Shown one piece after another: positions 1-5,861 of a stretch of 8,547 nucleotides of DNA (positions are counted from its first letter, which is position 1; each line of letters opens with the position of its first letter). The position numbers were made by a program, and so were the translations under genes. The notes below the pieces were generated by a model. It was not told where the DNA came from. It saw only the letters and a list, made by a program, of their open reading frames with translations, and ran no database searches. The DNA is from Phycisphaerales bacterium (lineage in GTDB: Bacteria; Planctomycetota; Phycisphaerae; Tepidisphaerales; Tepidisphaeraceae), in assembly GCA_028288775.1 (NCBI GenBank), contig JAQGHP010000593.1, positions 1 to 8,547 on the forward strand, written 5' to 3'.

Positions 1-1249
1 AGAGGCGGAAATTTTTCGAAGCGTCGTTGAGCGTGAAGACGTCGCGGAGGAACTGCCCCTGGACCTTGGTCGCCTCGGCATTCACCGCGCCAGGCGCGGG
101 GATGGGGACCAGGTACTTGCGGAAATCCGGCAGCGCCAAATCTCTAAGCAATAATCCACCATTGGCGTGGGGGTTCGCGCCCATTCGTCGATCGCCCTTG
201 GGGGCGAGGTCGGCCAGTTCGGGGATCAGCCGGCCGGTGGCGTCGAATAGTTCCTCCGGCCGGTAGCTCTTCATCCATTCTTCGAGCATTTTCAGATGCG
301 CCGGATTTTCCGCCAGCCCCGACAGCGGCACCTGGTGCGAGCGGAAGCTCCCTTCGATCGGCAGCCCGTCCACTTCCTTTGGCCCGGTCCACCCCTTGGG
401 CGTGCGGAGCACGATCATCGGCCAGGTCGGCCGACCCGAGTAGCCGTTGGTCCGTGCATCGTGCTGGATCTTTTTGACATTGCCGACGATCGCGTCAAGC
501 GTCGCGGCCATGAATTGGTGAACCAGTGCCGGGTCGTCCCCTTCGACAAAAAACGGCTCGTACCCGTAGCCGATTAAAAGCTGCTCCAACTCTTCCTTGG
601 GGATGCGGGCCAGCACGGTCGGCCCGGCGATCTTGTAGCCGTTGAGGTGAAGGATCGGCAGCACGACGCCGTCGCGCACGGGGTTGAGGAATTTGTTGGA
701 GTGCCAGCTTGTTGCCAGCGGGCCGGTTTCGGCTTCGCCGTCGCCGATGACGCAGCAGGCCCAGAGGTCGGGGTTGTCGAAGACCGCGCCGTAGGCATGG
801 GAGAGGGAGTAGCCCAGCTCGCCCCCTTCATGAATGGAGCCGGGGGTTTCAGGGGCGACGTGGCTGGGGATTCCGCCGGGGAAGGAGAATTGCTTGAACA
901 GCCGTTGCATTCCCGCTTCGTCCTGGGAGATGTTGGGATAGACCTCGGAGTAGGTGCCTTCGAGGTAGACGTTGGCGACGACCCCCGGCCCGCCGTGCCC
1001 GGGGCCGGCGATGTAGATCATGTCGAGGTCATGCTTGCGGATGATGCGGTTGCAGTGTGCATAAATGAAGTTGAGCCCCGGCGTGGTCCCGAAGTGCCCC
1101 AGCAGCCGCGGCTTCACATTTTTGAGCGTGAGCGGCTCCTTGAGCAGCGGGTTGTCGAGCAGATAAATCTGGCCCACCGACAGGTAATTCGCCGCCCGCC
1201 AGTAGGCGTCGATTTTCCGCAATTCGTCTGGAGAAAGTTTGTCGATCAT
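1..1249 (-). CDS. xfp: Phosphoketolase, N-terminal 416 residues (runs off left edge)
   Basis: A thiamine-diphosphate enzyme that splits xylulose 5-phosphate (and in many family members fructose 6-phosphate) with phosphate, giving acetyl phosphate plus glyceraldehyde 3-phosphate or erythrose 4-phosphate; cytosolic. The frame is open from the ATG at 1249 to the window edge, about half of the usual length near 790 residues. Visible motifs: GHFGTTPG near residue 51, GPGHGGP near 82, PSHVAPETPGSIHEGG near 128, and the ThDP-binding GDGEAETG near 169 followed by HSNKFLNP. The histidines in the first three motifs match the conserved active-site histidines of the family. GGAAGG lies just upstream of the start and supports it. 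It is 136 bp downstream of ackA on the same strand, so acetyl phosphate made here would feed acetate kinase. Whether it also uses fructose 6-phosphate cannot be told from sequence. Confidence 0.96.
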   Translation of the reverse strand, partial: MIDKLSPDELRKIDAYWRAANYLSVGQIYLLDNPLLKEPLTLKNVKPRLLGHFGTTPGLNFIYAHCNRIIRKHDLDMIYIAGPGHGGPGVVANVYLEGTYSEVYPNISQDEAGMQRLFKQFSFPGGIPSHVAPETPGSIHEGGELGYSLSHAYGAVFDNPDLWACCVIGDGEAETGPLATSWHSNKFLNPVRDGVVLPILHLNGYKIAGPTVLARIPKEELEQLLIGYGYEPFFVEGDDPALVHQFMAATLDAIVGNVKKIQHDARTNGYSGRPTWPMIVLRTPKGWTGPKEVDGLPIEGSFRSHQVPLSGLAENPAHLKMLEEWMKSYRPEELFDATGRLIPELADLAPKGDRRMGANPHANGGLLLRDLALPDFRKYLVPIPAPGAVNAEATKVQGQFLRDVFTLNDASKNFRL

Positions 1250-1264
1250 GGTCCTTCCCAAAGT

Positions 1265-1327
1265 TGATGAGTGATGAGTGAACCGTGACAGGAGAACTCT
1301 TCGTCACGGTTCACTCATCACTCGTCA
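1265..1327. repeat. Inverted repeat between ackA and the phosphoketolase gene
   Basis: Arms 1265-1289 and 1303-1327 are complementary at 24 of 25 positions (21 uninterrupted) around a 13-base loop. The core arm reads gtgatgagtgaaccgtgac. It begins 15 bases upstream of the phosphoketolase start, in the leader of that gene. No T-tract follows on either strand, so it is not a standard intrinsic terminator. It could form a strong hairpin in a transcript coming from ackA and so act as an mRNA stabiliser or attenuator, or it may simply be a dispersed repeat. Confidence 0.85.
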
Positions 1328-1341
1328 CTGGCGATTCGGCC

Positions 1342-1380
1342 CCTCACCCCTGCCCCCTCCCCCGGGTACGAGGGAGAGGG
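1342..1380. repeat. C/T-rich dispersed repeat, copy 1 (left half only)
   Basis: The segment begins CCTCACCC and after 8 variable bases continues TCCCCCGGGTACGAGGGAG, ending in AGGG. A second copy with the same plan lies at 5973-6010 (TCCCCCGAGTACGGGGAG core). The second copy is accompanied by a complementary right arm at 6098-6121; this one is not. It sits between the stop of ackA and the inverted repeat at 1265-1327. From memory, similar segments are common between genes in planctomycete genomes; this was not searched. Confidence 0.7.
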
Positions 1381-1385
1381 AGAAG

Positions 1386-2672
1386 TCAGTTTGCCCCTTC
1401 GTCCAGTAGCGCGGTCCCGGTGGTTCCCGTCAGCCCCACGACCTGGCTGGTGATTCGCGCGATCATCGACTCTTCGTCCGTCGGGATGATGCGCACCGCG
1501 ACGGCGCTCGTGCTGCCCGAAATCAGCGCGTCCCCCGCGGCGTTTTTTTCGGCATCAATCCGCAATCCAAAAAAATCCAGGCCGGCGCAAATTTCCGCAC
1601 GCGCCGGCGCGGAATGCTCGCCTATCCCGCCGGAGAAAACAACCGCGTCAAGCCCGCCCATCGCCGCGGCATAGGAGCCGATCCATTTTCTCGCCTGGTA
1701 GCAAAAGAGCGCCACGGCATCGGCGGCGCGGGCGTCGGAACCCCGGCGGGCGATCAGGTCGCGCATGTCGGAACTGGTTTCCGAGACGCCCAGCAGGCCG
1801 CACTGCGTGTTGAGGAAGCTGTCCATTTCATCGGGCGTCAACTGCTGCTCGCGCATGAGGTACACCAGCAGGCCGGGATCAAAATCGCCCGGCCGCGTGC
1901 CCATCACCAGTCCGGCGGTGGGGGTGAAGGCCATCGACGTGTCGATCGGCTTGCCGCCATGCACCGCCGCCATGCTCGCGCCCGAGCCCAGGTGCGCGAA
2001 GATCACCCTCCCCGCGGCCTCGATCGGCGCGACGCGGCGAAGGTCTTCCAGCAAATACGCGTAGGAGAGTCCGTGGAACCCGAATCGCCGGATGCCCGCG
2101 TCATAAAAACGGCGGGGGATCGGAAGCAGTTTCGCAACTGTCGGCAAGTCCTGGTGGAACGCGGTGTCAAAGCAGGCCACTTGCGGCACGCCGGGGAAGC
2201 CCCGGCCGAAGGCTTCGATCAGGGCGATCTCCCGCGGCAGATGCGCCAAATCCACCGGCACCGTACGGCGAAGCTCGGCGAGCACCTCGTCGGTGATCCG
2301 CTGATGCTCGGAGAGCCGCACGCCGCCGAGGACCACGCGGTGGCCGATCGCGGTGATCACAGCGCCGTCGAGATGCTGCCGAAGCCATTGGATCAATGCC
2401 TCCGCGGCGGCTGGGTGGTCGGCGGCCTCCAGCGGACTTTCCTCGATCACCTGCCCCGCGGCATCCTTCGCGCTCAGCGCCGCGCCCTGTCGGCCGATCC
2501 GCTCCACCTGCCCGACGAGCGTGCGAGCCGGAGGGTTGCCAGTCGTGTAGACCGCGAACTTGATGCTGGAGGATCCGCCGTTGATCGCCAGCACGCATCC
2601 GGGCGTCGCGACGGCGCGCGGGGGCATGAACGGTGCGATCTGCGGGGCTGCGGGTTGGATAATGCTCGTCAT
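1386..2672 (-). CDS. ackA: Acetate kinase
   Basis: Transfers phosphate between acetyl phosphate and ADP, giving acetate and ATP; cytosolic, ASKHA fold. 428 residues, slightly longer than the usual 395-410 because of about 24 extra N-terminal residues. Motifs in order: NGGSSSIK at 31-38 (phosphate loop), GHRVV at 110-114, FDTAFH at 168-173, RRFGFHGLSY at 195-204, HLGSGAS at 227-233, DTSMAFTPTAGL at 254, GTRPGDFDPG at 258-267, GGIGEHS at 348-354, and TDEE at 398-401. By alignment to the Methanosarcina enzyme, R112, D169, H200, R260 and a glutamate at 400-401 correspond to the conserved active-site residues. Two common positions differ: leucine replaces histidine in GHRVVHGG, and serine replaces asparagine in HLGNGAS. 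There is no clear Shine-Dalgarno before 2672. A shorter start is possible, for example the Met at residue 16. It lies upstream of the phosphoketolase gene and may be co-transcribed. Confidence 0.96.
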   Translation of the reverse strand: MTSIIQPAAPQIAPFMPPRAVATPGCVLAINGGSSSIKFAVYTTGNPPARTLVGQVERIGRQGAALSAKDAAGQVIEESPLEAADHPAAAEALIQWLRQHLDGAVITAIGHRVVLGGVRLSEHQRITDEVLAELRRTVPVDLAHLPREIALIEAFGRGFPGVPQVACFDTAFHQDLPTVAKLLPIPRRFYDAGIRRFGFHGLSYAYLLEDLRRVAPIEAAGRVIFAHLGSGASMAAVHGGKPIDTSMAFTPTAGLVMGTRPGDFDPGLLVYLMREQQLTPDEMDSFLNTQCGLLGVSETSSDMRDLIARRGSDARAADAVALFCYQARKWIGSYAAAMGGLDAVVFSGGIGEHSAPARAEICAGLDFFGLRIDAEKNAAGDALISGSTSAVAVRIIPTDEESMIARITSQVVGLTGTTGTALLDEGAN

Positions 2673-2713
2673 CGGAATTTCGCAAGAATCCGGTTCGCGC
2701 GGCGACGAGTCAT

Positions 2714-2719
2714 ATCATA
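2714..2719 (-). promoter_or_regulatory. Possible -10 element for ackA
   Basis: The minus strand reads TATGAT here, the same hexamer as in the strong promoter at 3435-3440. It would put a transcription start near 2707, about 35 bases before the ackA start. No good -35 hexamer lies 16-18 bases upstream, so the call is weak. It matters because an independent promoter here would mean the terminator at 2754-2790 ends a separate RNA rather than attenuating ackA. Confidence 0.25.
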
Positions 2720-2753
2720 GGAACGCCGTAGGACATATGAGGAATTTGCGCAC

Positions 2754-2790
2754 AAAAGAAAACACCCCGGAGGCCTCCGCCTCGGGGTGT
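2754..2790 (-). terminator. Intrinsic terminator 80 bp upstream of ackA
   Basis: On the minus strand 2790-2762 folds into a hairpin. Seven outer pairs (ACACCCC with GGGGTGT) are followed by a bulged C, five inner pairs (GAGGC with GCCTC) and a GGAG loop. It is followed directly by TTTTCTTTTG. This is a convincing rho-independent terminator for a minus-strand transcript. The only downstream gene on that strand is ackA, and no upstream minus-strand protein gene is visible before it, so it ends either a leader or a free-standing RNA. Confidence 0.8.
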
Positions 2791-2839
2791 CTGCGTGCCT
2801 CCCAGGTGTCGAATCCCTTCGGTACATCTGGGCGAAGGG
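2762..2839 (-). ncRNA. Structured RNA with competing helices ahead of ackA (candidate leader switch or small RNA)
   Basis: Read on the minus strand there are four interlocking segments. CCCTTCG (2839-2833) pairs perfectly with CGAAGGG (2821-2815). In its loop, CCCAGATGT (2832-2824) pairs with ACACCTGGG (2809-2801), with one G-U. That crossing arrangement is H-type pseudoknot topology. ACACCTGGGAGGC (2809-2797) can also pair with GCCTCCGGGGTGT (2774-2762) at 12 of 13 positions (one a G-U), and that second segment is the 3' side of the terminator hairpin. Forming one helix therefore excludes another, as in attenuators and riboswitches. I do not recognise a known riboswitch class, tRNA, tmRNA, SRP RNA or RNase P signature. 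The 5' end is unknown; a weak promoter-like pair (TTGCGG and TATTTC, minus strand, 2989-2961) would give an RNA of about 200 bases. Confidence 0.5.
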
Positions 2840-3120
2840 TTTTGCCGCCCGCGGTTCCGTCCGCATGCCGGGCCATCCAACGCGCCGGTCATCGGGTCGG
2901 CAGGCCGCCGCTGTTCCGCCCGGTCGCGGCGACTCCACTGCCGCGGCTGGGGACAATTGAGAAATACGATTCAGTCACAAGGCCCGCAAATCCGCGGCAA
3001 GAATTCGTGGTTTGTACCCAATAAGGGCGCGCCTGTCGCAGCGCGGTCGGCGGATAGCCCGCAGGCCCTCCCTCAATTACCGCTCCCCCGCAAATTGACG
3101 CCCACCCTACACGCTCCAAC
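2840..3120. other. Gene-free stretch between the ackA leader and the double-hairpin repeat
   Basis: I see no credible protein gene here. The short open frames on both strands lack recognisable domains, start signals or conserved-looking composition. The stretch may hold the 5' part of the minus-strand RNA that ends at 2754-2762. At 3086-3103 lies an 18-base sequence repeated at 3404-3421 with one difference. Confidence 0.5.
3086..3103 (+). repeat. 18-bp direct repeat, copy A (-35-like)
   Basis: The sequence ccccgcaaattgacgccc matches 3404-3421 at 17 of 18 positions. In the second copy the embedded TTGACG is the -35 of a good promoter. Here no -10 hexamer follows at 16-18 bases, and the double-hairpin repeat begins 18 bases after the end of this copy. 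It may be a promoter half, a regulator-binding site, or a piece of a duplicated segment. Confidence 0.5.
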
Positions 3121-3232
3121 GTGACACGGGCGTCCCGCCCGTGCCTTGTGCGTAGGAATTACCAAAGGCGTTTGGCAGGAGATTTCCCTGAAACTCCGCA
3201 CGCACCGAGCATGGGCGGGACGCCCATGTCAC
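3121..3232. repeat. Double-hairpin inverted repeat (GGGCGTCCCGCCC type)
   Basis: Arms 3121-3152 and 3201-3232 are complementary at 27 of 32 positions around a 48-base spacer. Each arm is also a perfect small hairpin: CACGGGCG/CGCCCGTG in the left arm and CATGGGCG/CGCCCATG in the right arm, both with 3-base loops. The C-G pair of the left hairpin is replaced by a T-A pair in the right hairpin, which keeps both local hairpins intact while weakening the long-range stem. The element has no coding capacity that I trust. From memory this kind of repeat is widespread in planctomycete genomes. Confidence 0.85.
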
Positions 3233-3251
3233 GGGAGACTGCTTCACATCC

Positions 3252-3275
3252 GTGTTCATCTGTGTCCATCTGTGG
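3252..3275. repeat. Short period-10 tandem repeat fragment
   Basis: GTGTTCATCT is followed at once by GTGTCCATCT and then GTGG, giving two and a half units with period 10. No complementary arm is present nearby, so it looks like half of another dispersed repeat. Its minus-strand translation gives the 'TQMNTD' peptide, which I associate with spurious database proteins. Confidence 0.6.
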
Positions 3276-3403
3276 CGACAATTTCCCCGCATTTCTTCGC
3301 GGCCGGCTTCGCGCTCTGCGCGACTTCGGGGTTGTATGGATCAGAGCGATGAAAGCACGTCCCACGCGGCGGAGTACCAGGCCCCAAACCCCAGGACCGT
3401 ATG

Positions 3404-3421
3404 CCCCGCAAGTTGACGCCC
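3404..3421 (+). repeat. 18-bp direct repeat, copy B (contains the -35)
   Basis: ccccgcaagttgacgccc matches the copy at 3086-3103 except for one base. It overlaps the -35 hexamer TTGACG of the promoter at 3413-3440, which suggests the conserved flank may belong to a promoter or operator. Confidence 0.5.
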
Positions 3422-3440
3422 GCGAGTTTGGGCATATGAT
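3413..3440 (+). promoter_or_regulatory. Sigma-70-type promoter upstream of cimA
   Basis: TTGACG (3413-3418) and TATGAT (3435-3440) are separated by 16 bases, close to the consensus TTGACA/TATAAT. Transcription would start near 3447, about 190 bases before the cimA start. A plus-strand terminator intervenes at 3544-3574. It is the best promoter I can see in the window. Confidence 0.7.
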
Positions 3441-3446
3441 CCGCGG

Positions 3447-3574
3447 ACATGCGGCCCACGTACTCTTCCATTTTGCCGGTCACGATTATTATCCCACGAC
3501 ATCGCGGGTAGGGCCGGCCTTTCGAGCATGTGTATTCTCCAAGCCCTGCCCCGACGGCAGGGTTTTTTCGTTTT
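3447..3574 (+). ncRNA. Predicted ~125-nt RNA between promoter and terminator ahead of cimA
   Basis: The span from the predicted start to the terminator would be a separate short RNA or an attenuated cimA leader. It can form a two-part long-range stem: acatgc then ggccc near its 5' end can pair with gggcc and then gcatgt further on, with about ten unpaired bases between the two helices on the 3' side. An open frame of about 46 codons covers it, but it is not rich in isoleucine or leucine codons, so a classic leader-peptide attenuator is not supported. No known RNA family is recognised. Confidence 0.4.
3544..3574 (+). terminator. Intrinsic terminator upstream of cimA
   Basis: CCCTGCC (3544-3550) pairs perfectly with GGCAGGG (3556-3562) around a 5-base loop, followed by TTTTTTCGTTTT. 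It lies 62 bp before the cimA start, so it either attenuates cimA or ends an upstream small RNA. Confidence 0.85.
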
Positions 3575-3635
3575 AGCGACGAACGCGGCCTAAATCAGTA
3601 CAATTTTCTCCCGGTCCATTTCCCAAGGTGTGGCT

Positions 3636-5243
3636 ATGAGCGACAAACGCCGGATCGAAATCTACGACACGACCCTCCGCGATGGCACCCAGGGCGAGGG
3701 GTTCAACCTCTCGCTCCAGGACAAGCTGCTGATTACGCAGAAGCTGGATGAGCTGGGCGTGGATTACGTGGAGGGAGGCTTCCCGCTTTCCAACCCGAAG
3801 GACGCCGCGTTTTTTCAGGAGGTGAAGGCGCTGCGCCTGCGGCACGCGAAGGTCAGCGCCTTCGGCATGACCCGTCGGCGGGGGATGAAGCCGGAGGAGG
3901 ACCCGGGGATGAAGGCCCTGCTCGAGGCCGACACGCCCGCCATCACGCTCGTGGGCAAGAGCAGCGATTACCAGGCGCGGGCCGTGCTCAACGTCACGCC
4001 CGAGGAAAACCTGGCGATGATTGCGGACTCCGTGAAGTTCATCCACAGCGCCGGCCGGCAGGTCGTCTACGACGCCGAGCATTTTTTTGATACCTACCGC
4101 TCCAACCGCGAGTACGCCCTGCGCACGTTGCTGGCTGCACAGGAGGCCGGGGCGTCCGTGCTGGTTCTCTGCGACACCAACGGCGGCACGATGCCCGAGC
4201 AAATCGCCGAGGCCGTGGCCGCGGTGAAGGAGCGCTGCGACGCCCGCGTCGGCATCCACACGCATAACGACGCCGGCCTGGCCCTGGCAAACGCATTGGC
4301 CGCGATCCGCGCCGGGGCGTCCCACGCCCAAGGCACCATCAACGGCGTCGGCGAGCGCTGCGGGAACATGGATCTGCTCCCGCTCATCGCCAACCTTCAG
4401 ATCAAGTACGGCTTCGCGTGTTTGCAGCCGGGCACGCTGCCGCGGATTACGGAGGTTTCCCGCTACGTCTACGAGACGGCGAACCTCAACCTCGTTCCCG
4501 GCCAGCCCTACGTCGGCAGCAGCGCCTTCGCCCACAAGGGCGGCATGCACGTGCATGCGGTGCAGAAGGACGTGAGCACATACGAGCACGTTTCGCCCGA
4601 GACGGTGGGCAACACGCGCCGGGTTCTCATCAGCGAGATGTCCGGCGCGAGCAACATCGCCGCCAAGGCCGGTAAGAAGTTCGACATCGAATCAGACAAG
4701 GTGACACTGCGGAAGGTGCTGGAAAAGGTGCAGGAGTTGGAGAACGCGGGATACCAATTTGAGGCAGCCGAGGCGAGCTTTGAACTGCTATTGCGGAAGG
4801 AGATCGGCCGCTACCGCAAATTTTTTGAGCTGCACCATTACCGTGTCTCGGTGCTGAAGCGCGGCGCAAGCGCCGCCGTCTCCGAGGCGACGGTCAAGAT
4901 GCAGGTGGGCGGCGTCGCCGAGCACACCGTGGAGGAAGGCGACGGCCCGGTGAACGCGTTGGACGGCGCACTCCGCCGGGCGCTCAAGCCGCACTTCGCG
5001 GGGATCGATCGCGTGCATCTGATCGACTACAAGGTGCGCGTCATCAATTCCAACGACGAAACCGCGGCAAGCGTCCGGGTCATCATCGAATGCCGCCGGG
5101 ACCGCACGGATGGGAGCCGCGAGCATTTCGGGACCATTGGCGTAAGCCAGAACATCATCGACGCGAGCTGGGACGCGCTGGTGGATGCGTATGAGTATCA
5201 CTTGATCCACGAGGAAGAGGCGAATATCCCGTCTTCCTCCTAG
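3636..5243 (+). CDS. cimA: (R)-citramalate synthase
   Basis: Condenses acetyl-CoA and pyruvate to (R)-citramalate, the first step of the threonine-independent route to 2-oxobutanoate and isoleucine. Cytosolic; a member of the 2-isopropylmalate/homocitrate synthase (DRE-TIM) family. 535 residues. DTTLRDGTQGEGF at 11-23 holds the Arg-Asp of the active site; VYDAEHFFD (near 145) and LCDTNGGT are typical of the CimA branch rather than LeuA. HTHND near 206 gives metal-binding histidines, followed by GTINGVGERCGN, and SAFAHKGGMHVHAV lies near 295. The last 130 residues or so match the LeuA C-terminal regulatory domain, where isoleucine normally gives feedback inhibition. I chose the ATG at 3636 because AAGG at 3625-3628 is well spaced from it; the GTG at 3630 is too close. 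It may be controlled by the upstream promoter and terminator. Confidence 0.95.
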   Translation: MSDKRRIEIYDTTLRDGTQGEGFNLSLQDKLLITQKLDELGVDYVEGGFPLSNPKDAAFFQEVKALRLRHAKVSAFGMTRRRGMKPEEDPGMKALLEADTPAITLVGKSSDYQARAVLNVTPEENLAMIADSVKFIHSAGRQVVYDAEHFFDTYRSNREYALRTLLAAQEAGASVLVLCDTNGGTMPEQIAEAVAAVKERCDARVGIHTHNDAGLALANALAAIRAGASHAQGTINGVGERCGNMDLLPLIANLQIKYGFACLQPGTLPRITEVSRYVYETANLNLVPGQPYVGSSAFAHKGGMHVHAVQKDVSTYEHVSPETVGNTRRVLISEMSGASNIAAKAGKKFDIESDKVTLRKVLEKVQELENAGYQFEAAEASFELLLRKEIGRYRKFFELHHYRVSVLKRGASAAVSEATVKMQVGGVAEHTVEEGDGPVNALDGALRRALKPHFAGIDRVHLIDYKVRVINSNDETAASVRVIIECRRDRTDGSREHFGTIGVSQNIIDASWDALVDAYEYHLIHEEEANIPSSS

Positions 5244-5367
5244 TCAATTTGGAGGAAACAGAAGGCTGGACCGGCGGAGTTGCATGTTCAGGCGCATTTT
5301 GTCATGGATGCTGTTCCGGCCGCCGATATGCCCTGAGGGGCTAACTCCGAACGGGCAAGCGTGAACC
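5244..5367. other. Short intergenic leader between cimA and the small protein gene
   Basis: There is no clear terminator or promoter. CGGAGTT (5275-5281) can pair with AACTCCG (5343-5349), bringing the end of this stretch close to the next start, which may be a weak leader structure. The role is unknown. Confidence 0.25.
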
Positions 5368-5631
5368 ATGGCGGTAAGCGGAATCAGCAGCGCATTCAGC
5401 GGATATGTACAGAAGACCCTCGCCGGGGCCGGCACGGCGTCCTCCGCTCAGTCTGCGGCATTGCAAGAGGCGACGGAAACCAAGGCACAAACGCTGAAAG
5501 AAGCCCAAAGCGGCGACCGCGCCGCCATTAAGAAATTGAGCCAGGTGCAAAGCGCCCAAGCGCAACAAACTGCCAGCCAAACCCCGGCTTCCGAGCCCGG
5601 CAAGGGTGCGACTGTGGACCACGTCGCCTAA
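5368..5631 (+). CDS. Small Ala/Gln/Ser-rich hypothetical protein (87 aa)
   Basis: Function not recognised. The protein has no signal peptide, no membrane segment, no cysteine and no tryptophan. It starts MAVSGISSAFSGY, has a probably helical charged middle (QEATETKAQTLKEAQSGDRAAIKKL, residues about 33-57, given here only as a region), a Gln/Ser/Ala-rich linker, and ends GKGATVDHVA. The GDxxAxxKL centre and a C-terminal GxxVDxxA resemble short hypothetical proteins of other bacteria that I recall, but no family name can be given. The start context has no good Shine-Dalgarno. Third codon positions are less GC-rich than in cimA. It is 124 bp downstream of cimA on the same strand. I think it is real because the peptide has a coherent, low-complexity but non-random composition. 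Confidence 0.6.
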   Translation: MAVSGISSAFSGYVQKTLAGAGTASSAQSAALQEATETKAQTLKEAQSGDRAAIKKLSQVQSAQAQQTASQTPASEPGKGATVDHVA

Positions 5632-5736
5632 TCCACCTTTTGCCACGAACACACCCCTGCGATGATCACCCTGATGATGTCCCCTGTGGGGCGGGTGACT
5701 CATTGACCGTGTCCCTCGCGACACCACTGATGCCAA
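5632..5736. other. Intergenic, nothing firm
   Basis: Only short stems are visible (CCCC/GGGG with a 3-base loop near 5683-5695, and GTGTC/GACAC near 5709-5724). Neither is followed by a T-tract. No gene is supported. Confidence 0.3.
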
Positions 5737-5861
5737 TCAATCCGCGCCGATCACGCGTCGGACGGCGGTGAGTACGTCCTCGACGCCGTCGTCCGTAAGT
5801 TTCGGGGGCAGCGGCAGGCTCACGGTCTGTCGCCCGATCCGCGTGGCGTGGGGATAGCCAG
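5737..5861 (-). pseudogene. C-terminal remnant of a DegT/DnrJ/EryC1-family aminotransferase
   Basis: Reading minus from about 5861 to the TGA at 5739-5737 gives 40 residues: GYPHATRIGRQTVSLPL, then PPKLTDDGVEDVLTAVRR, then VIGAD. This matches the usual last 40 residues of the PLP-dependent sugar aminotransferase family, where a 'R..vsLPl.P.lt..dv..V..avr' pattern closes the protein. Everything upstream, including the catalytic lysine, is missing: the frame enters the inverted repeat that starts at 5862. No start codon or signal exists for a short protein here, so it is a gene fragment. Its family normally makes amino sugars for surface polysaccharides. The identification rests on a short stretch but a characteristic one. 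Confidence 0.65.

Noticed and set aside
647..1267. Plus-strand open frame (206 codons) opposite phosphoketolase
   Set aside because: The minus strand carries unmistakable phosphoketolase motifs throughout; this is the antisense frame.
1614..2720. Long plus-strand open frame (368 codons) opposite acetate kinase
   Set aside because: It is antisense to a clearly identified ackA, has a His/Arg/Ala-rich composition typical of the reverse frame of a high-GC gene, and shows no domain.
2801..2815. Possible tRNA T-loop (gtgtcgaatccc)
   Set aside because: The stem around it does not give a T arm, and no acceptor, D or anticodon arm is found on either side. The bases are better explained by the competing helices of the ackA leader.
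3086..3122. A second promoter at the first 18-bp copy
   Set aside because: TTGACG is present, but the hexamers 16-18 bp downstream (CAACGT, AACGTG, ACGTGA) do not resemble a -10.
3121..3282. CRISPR array
   Set aside because: The repeats are inverted or have period 10 with no spacers, and no cas gene is present.
3107..3365. Short open frames encoding 'TQMNTD' or 'TDEHG' peptides
   Set aside because: They are translations of the dispersed repeats at 3121-3275, not of a gene.
3573..4589. Minus-strand open frame (338 codons) opposite cimA
   Set aside because: It is the antisense shadow of cimA; composition and length follow from high GC and it has no recognisable motif.
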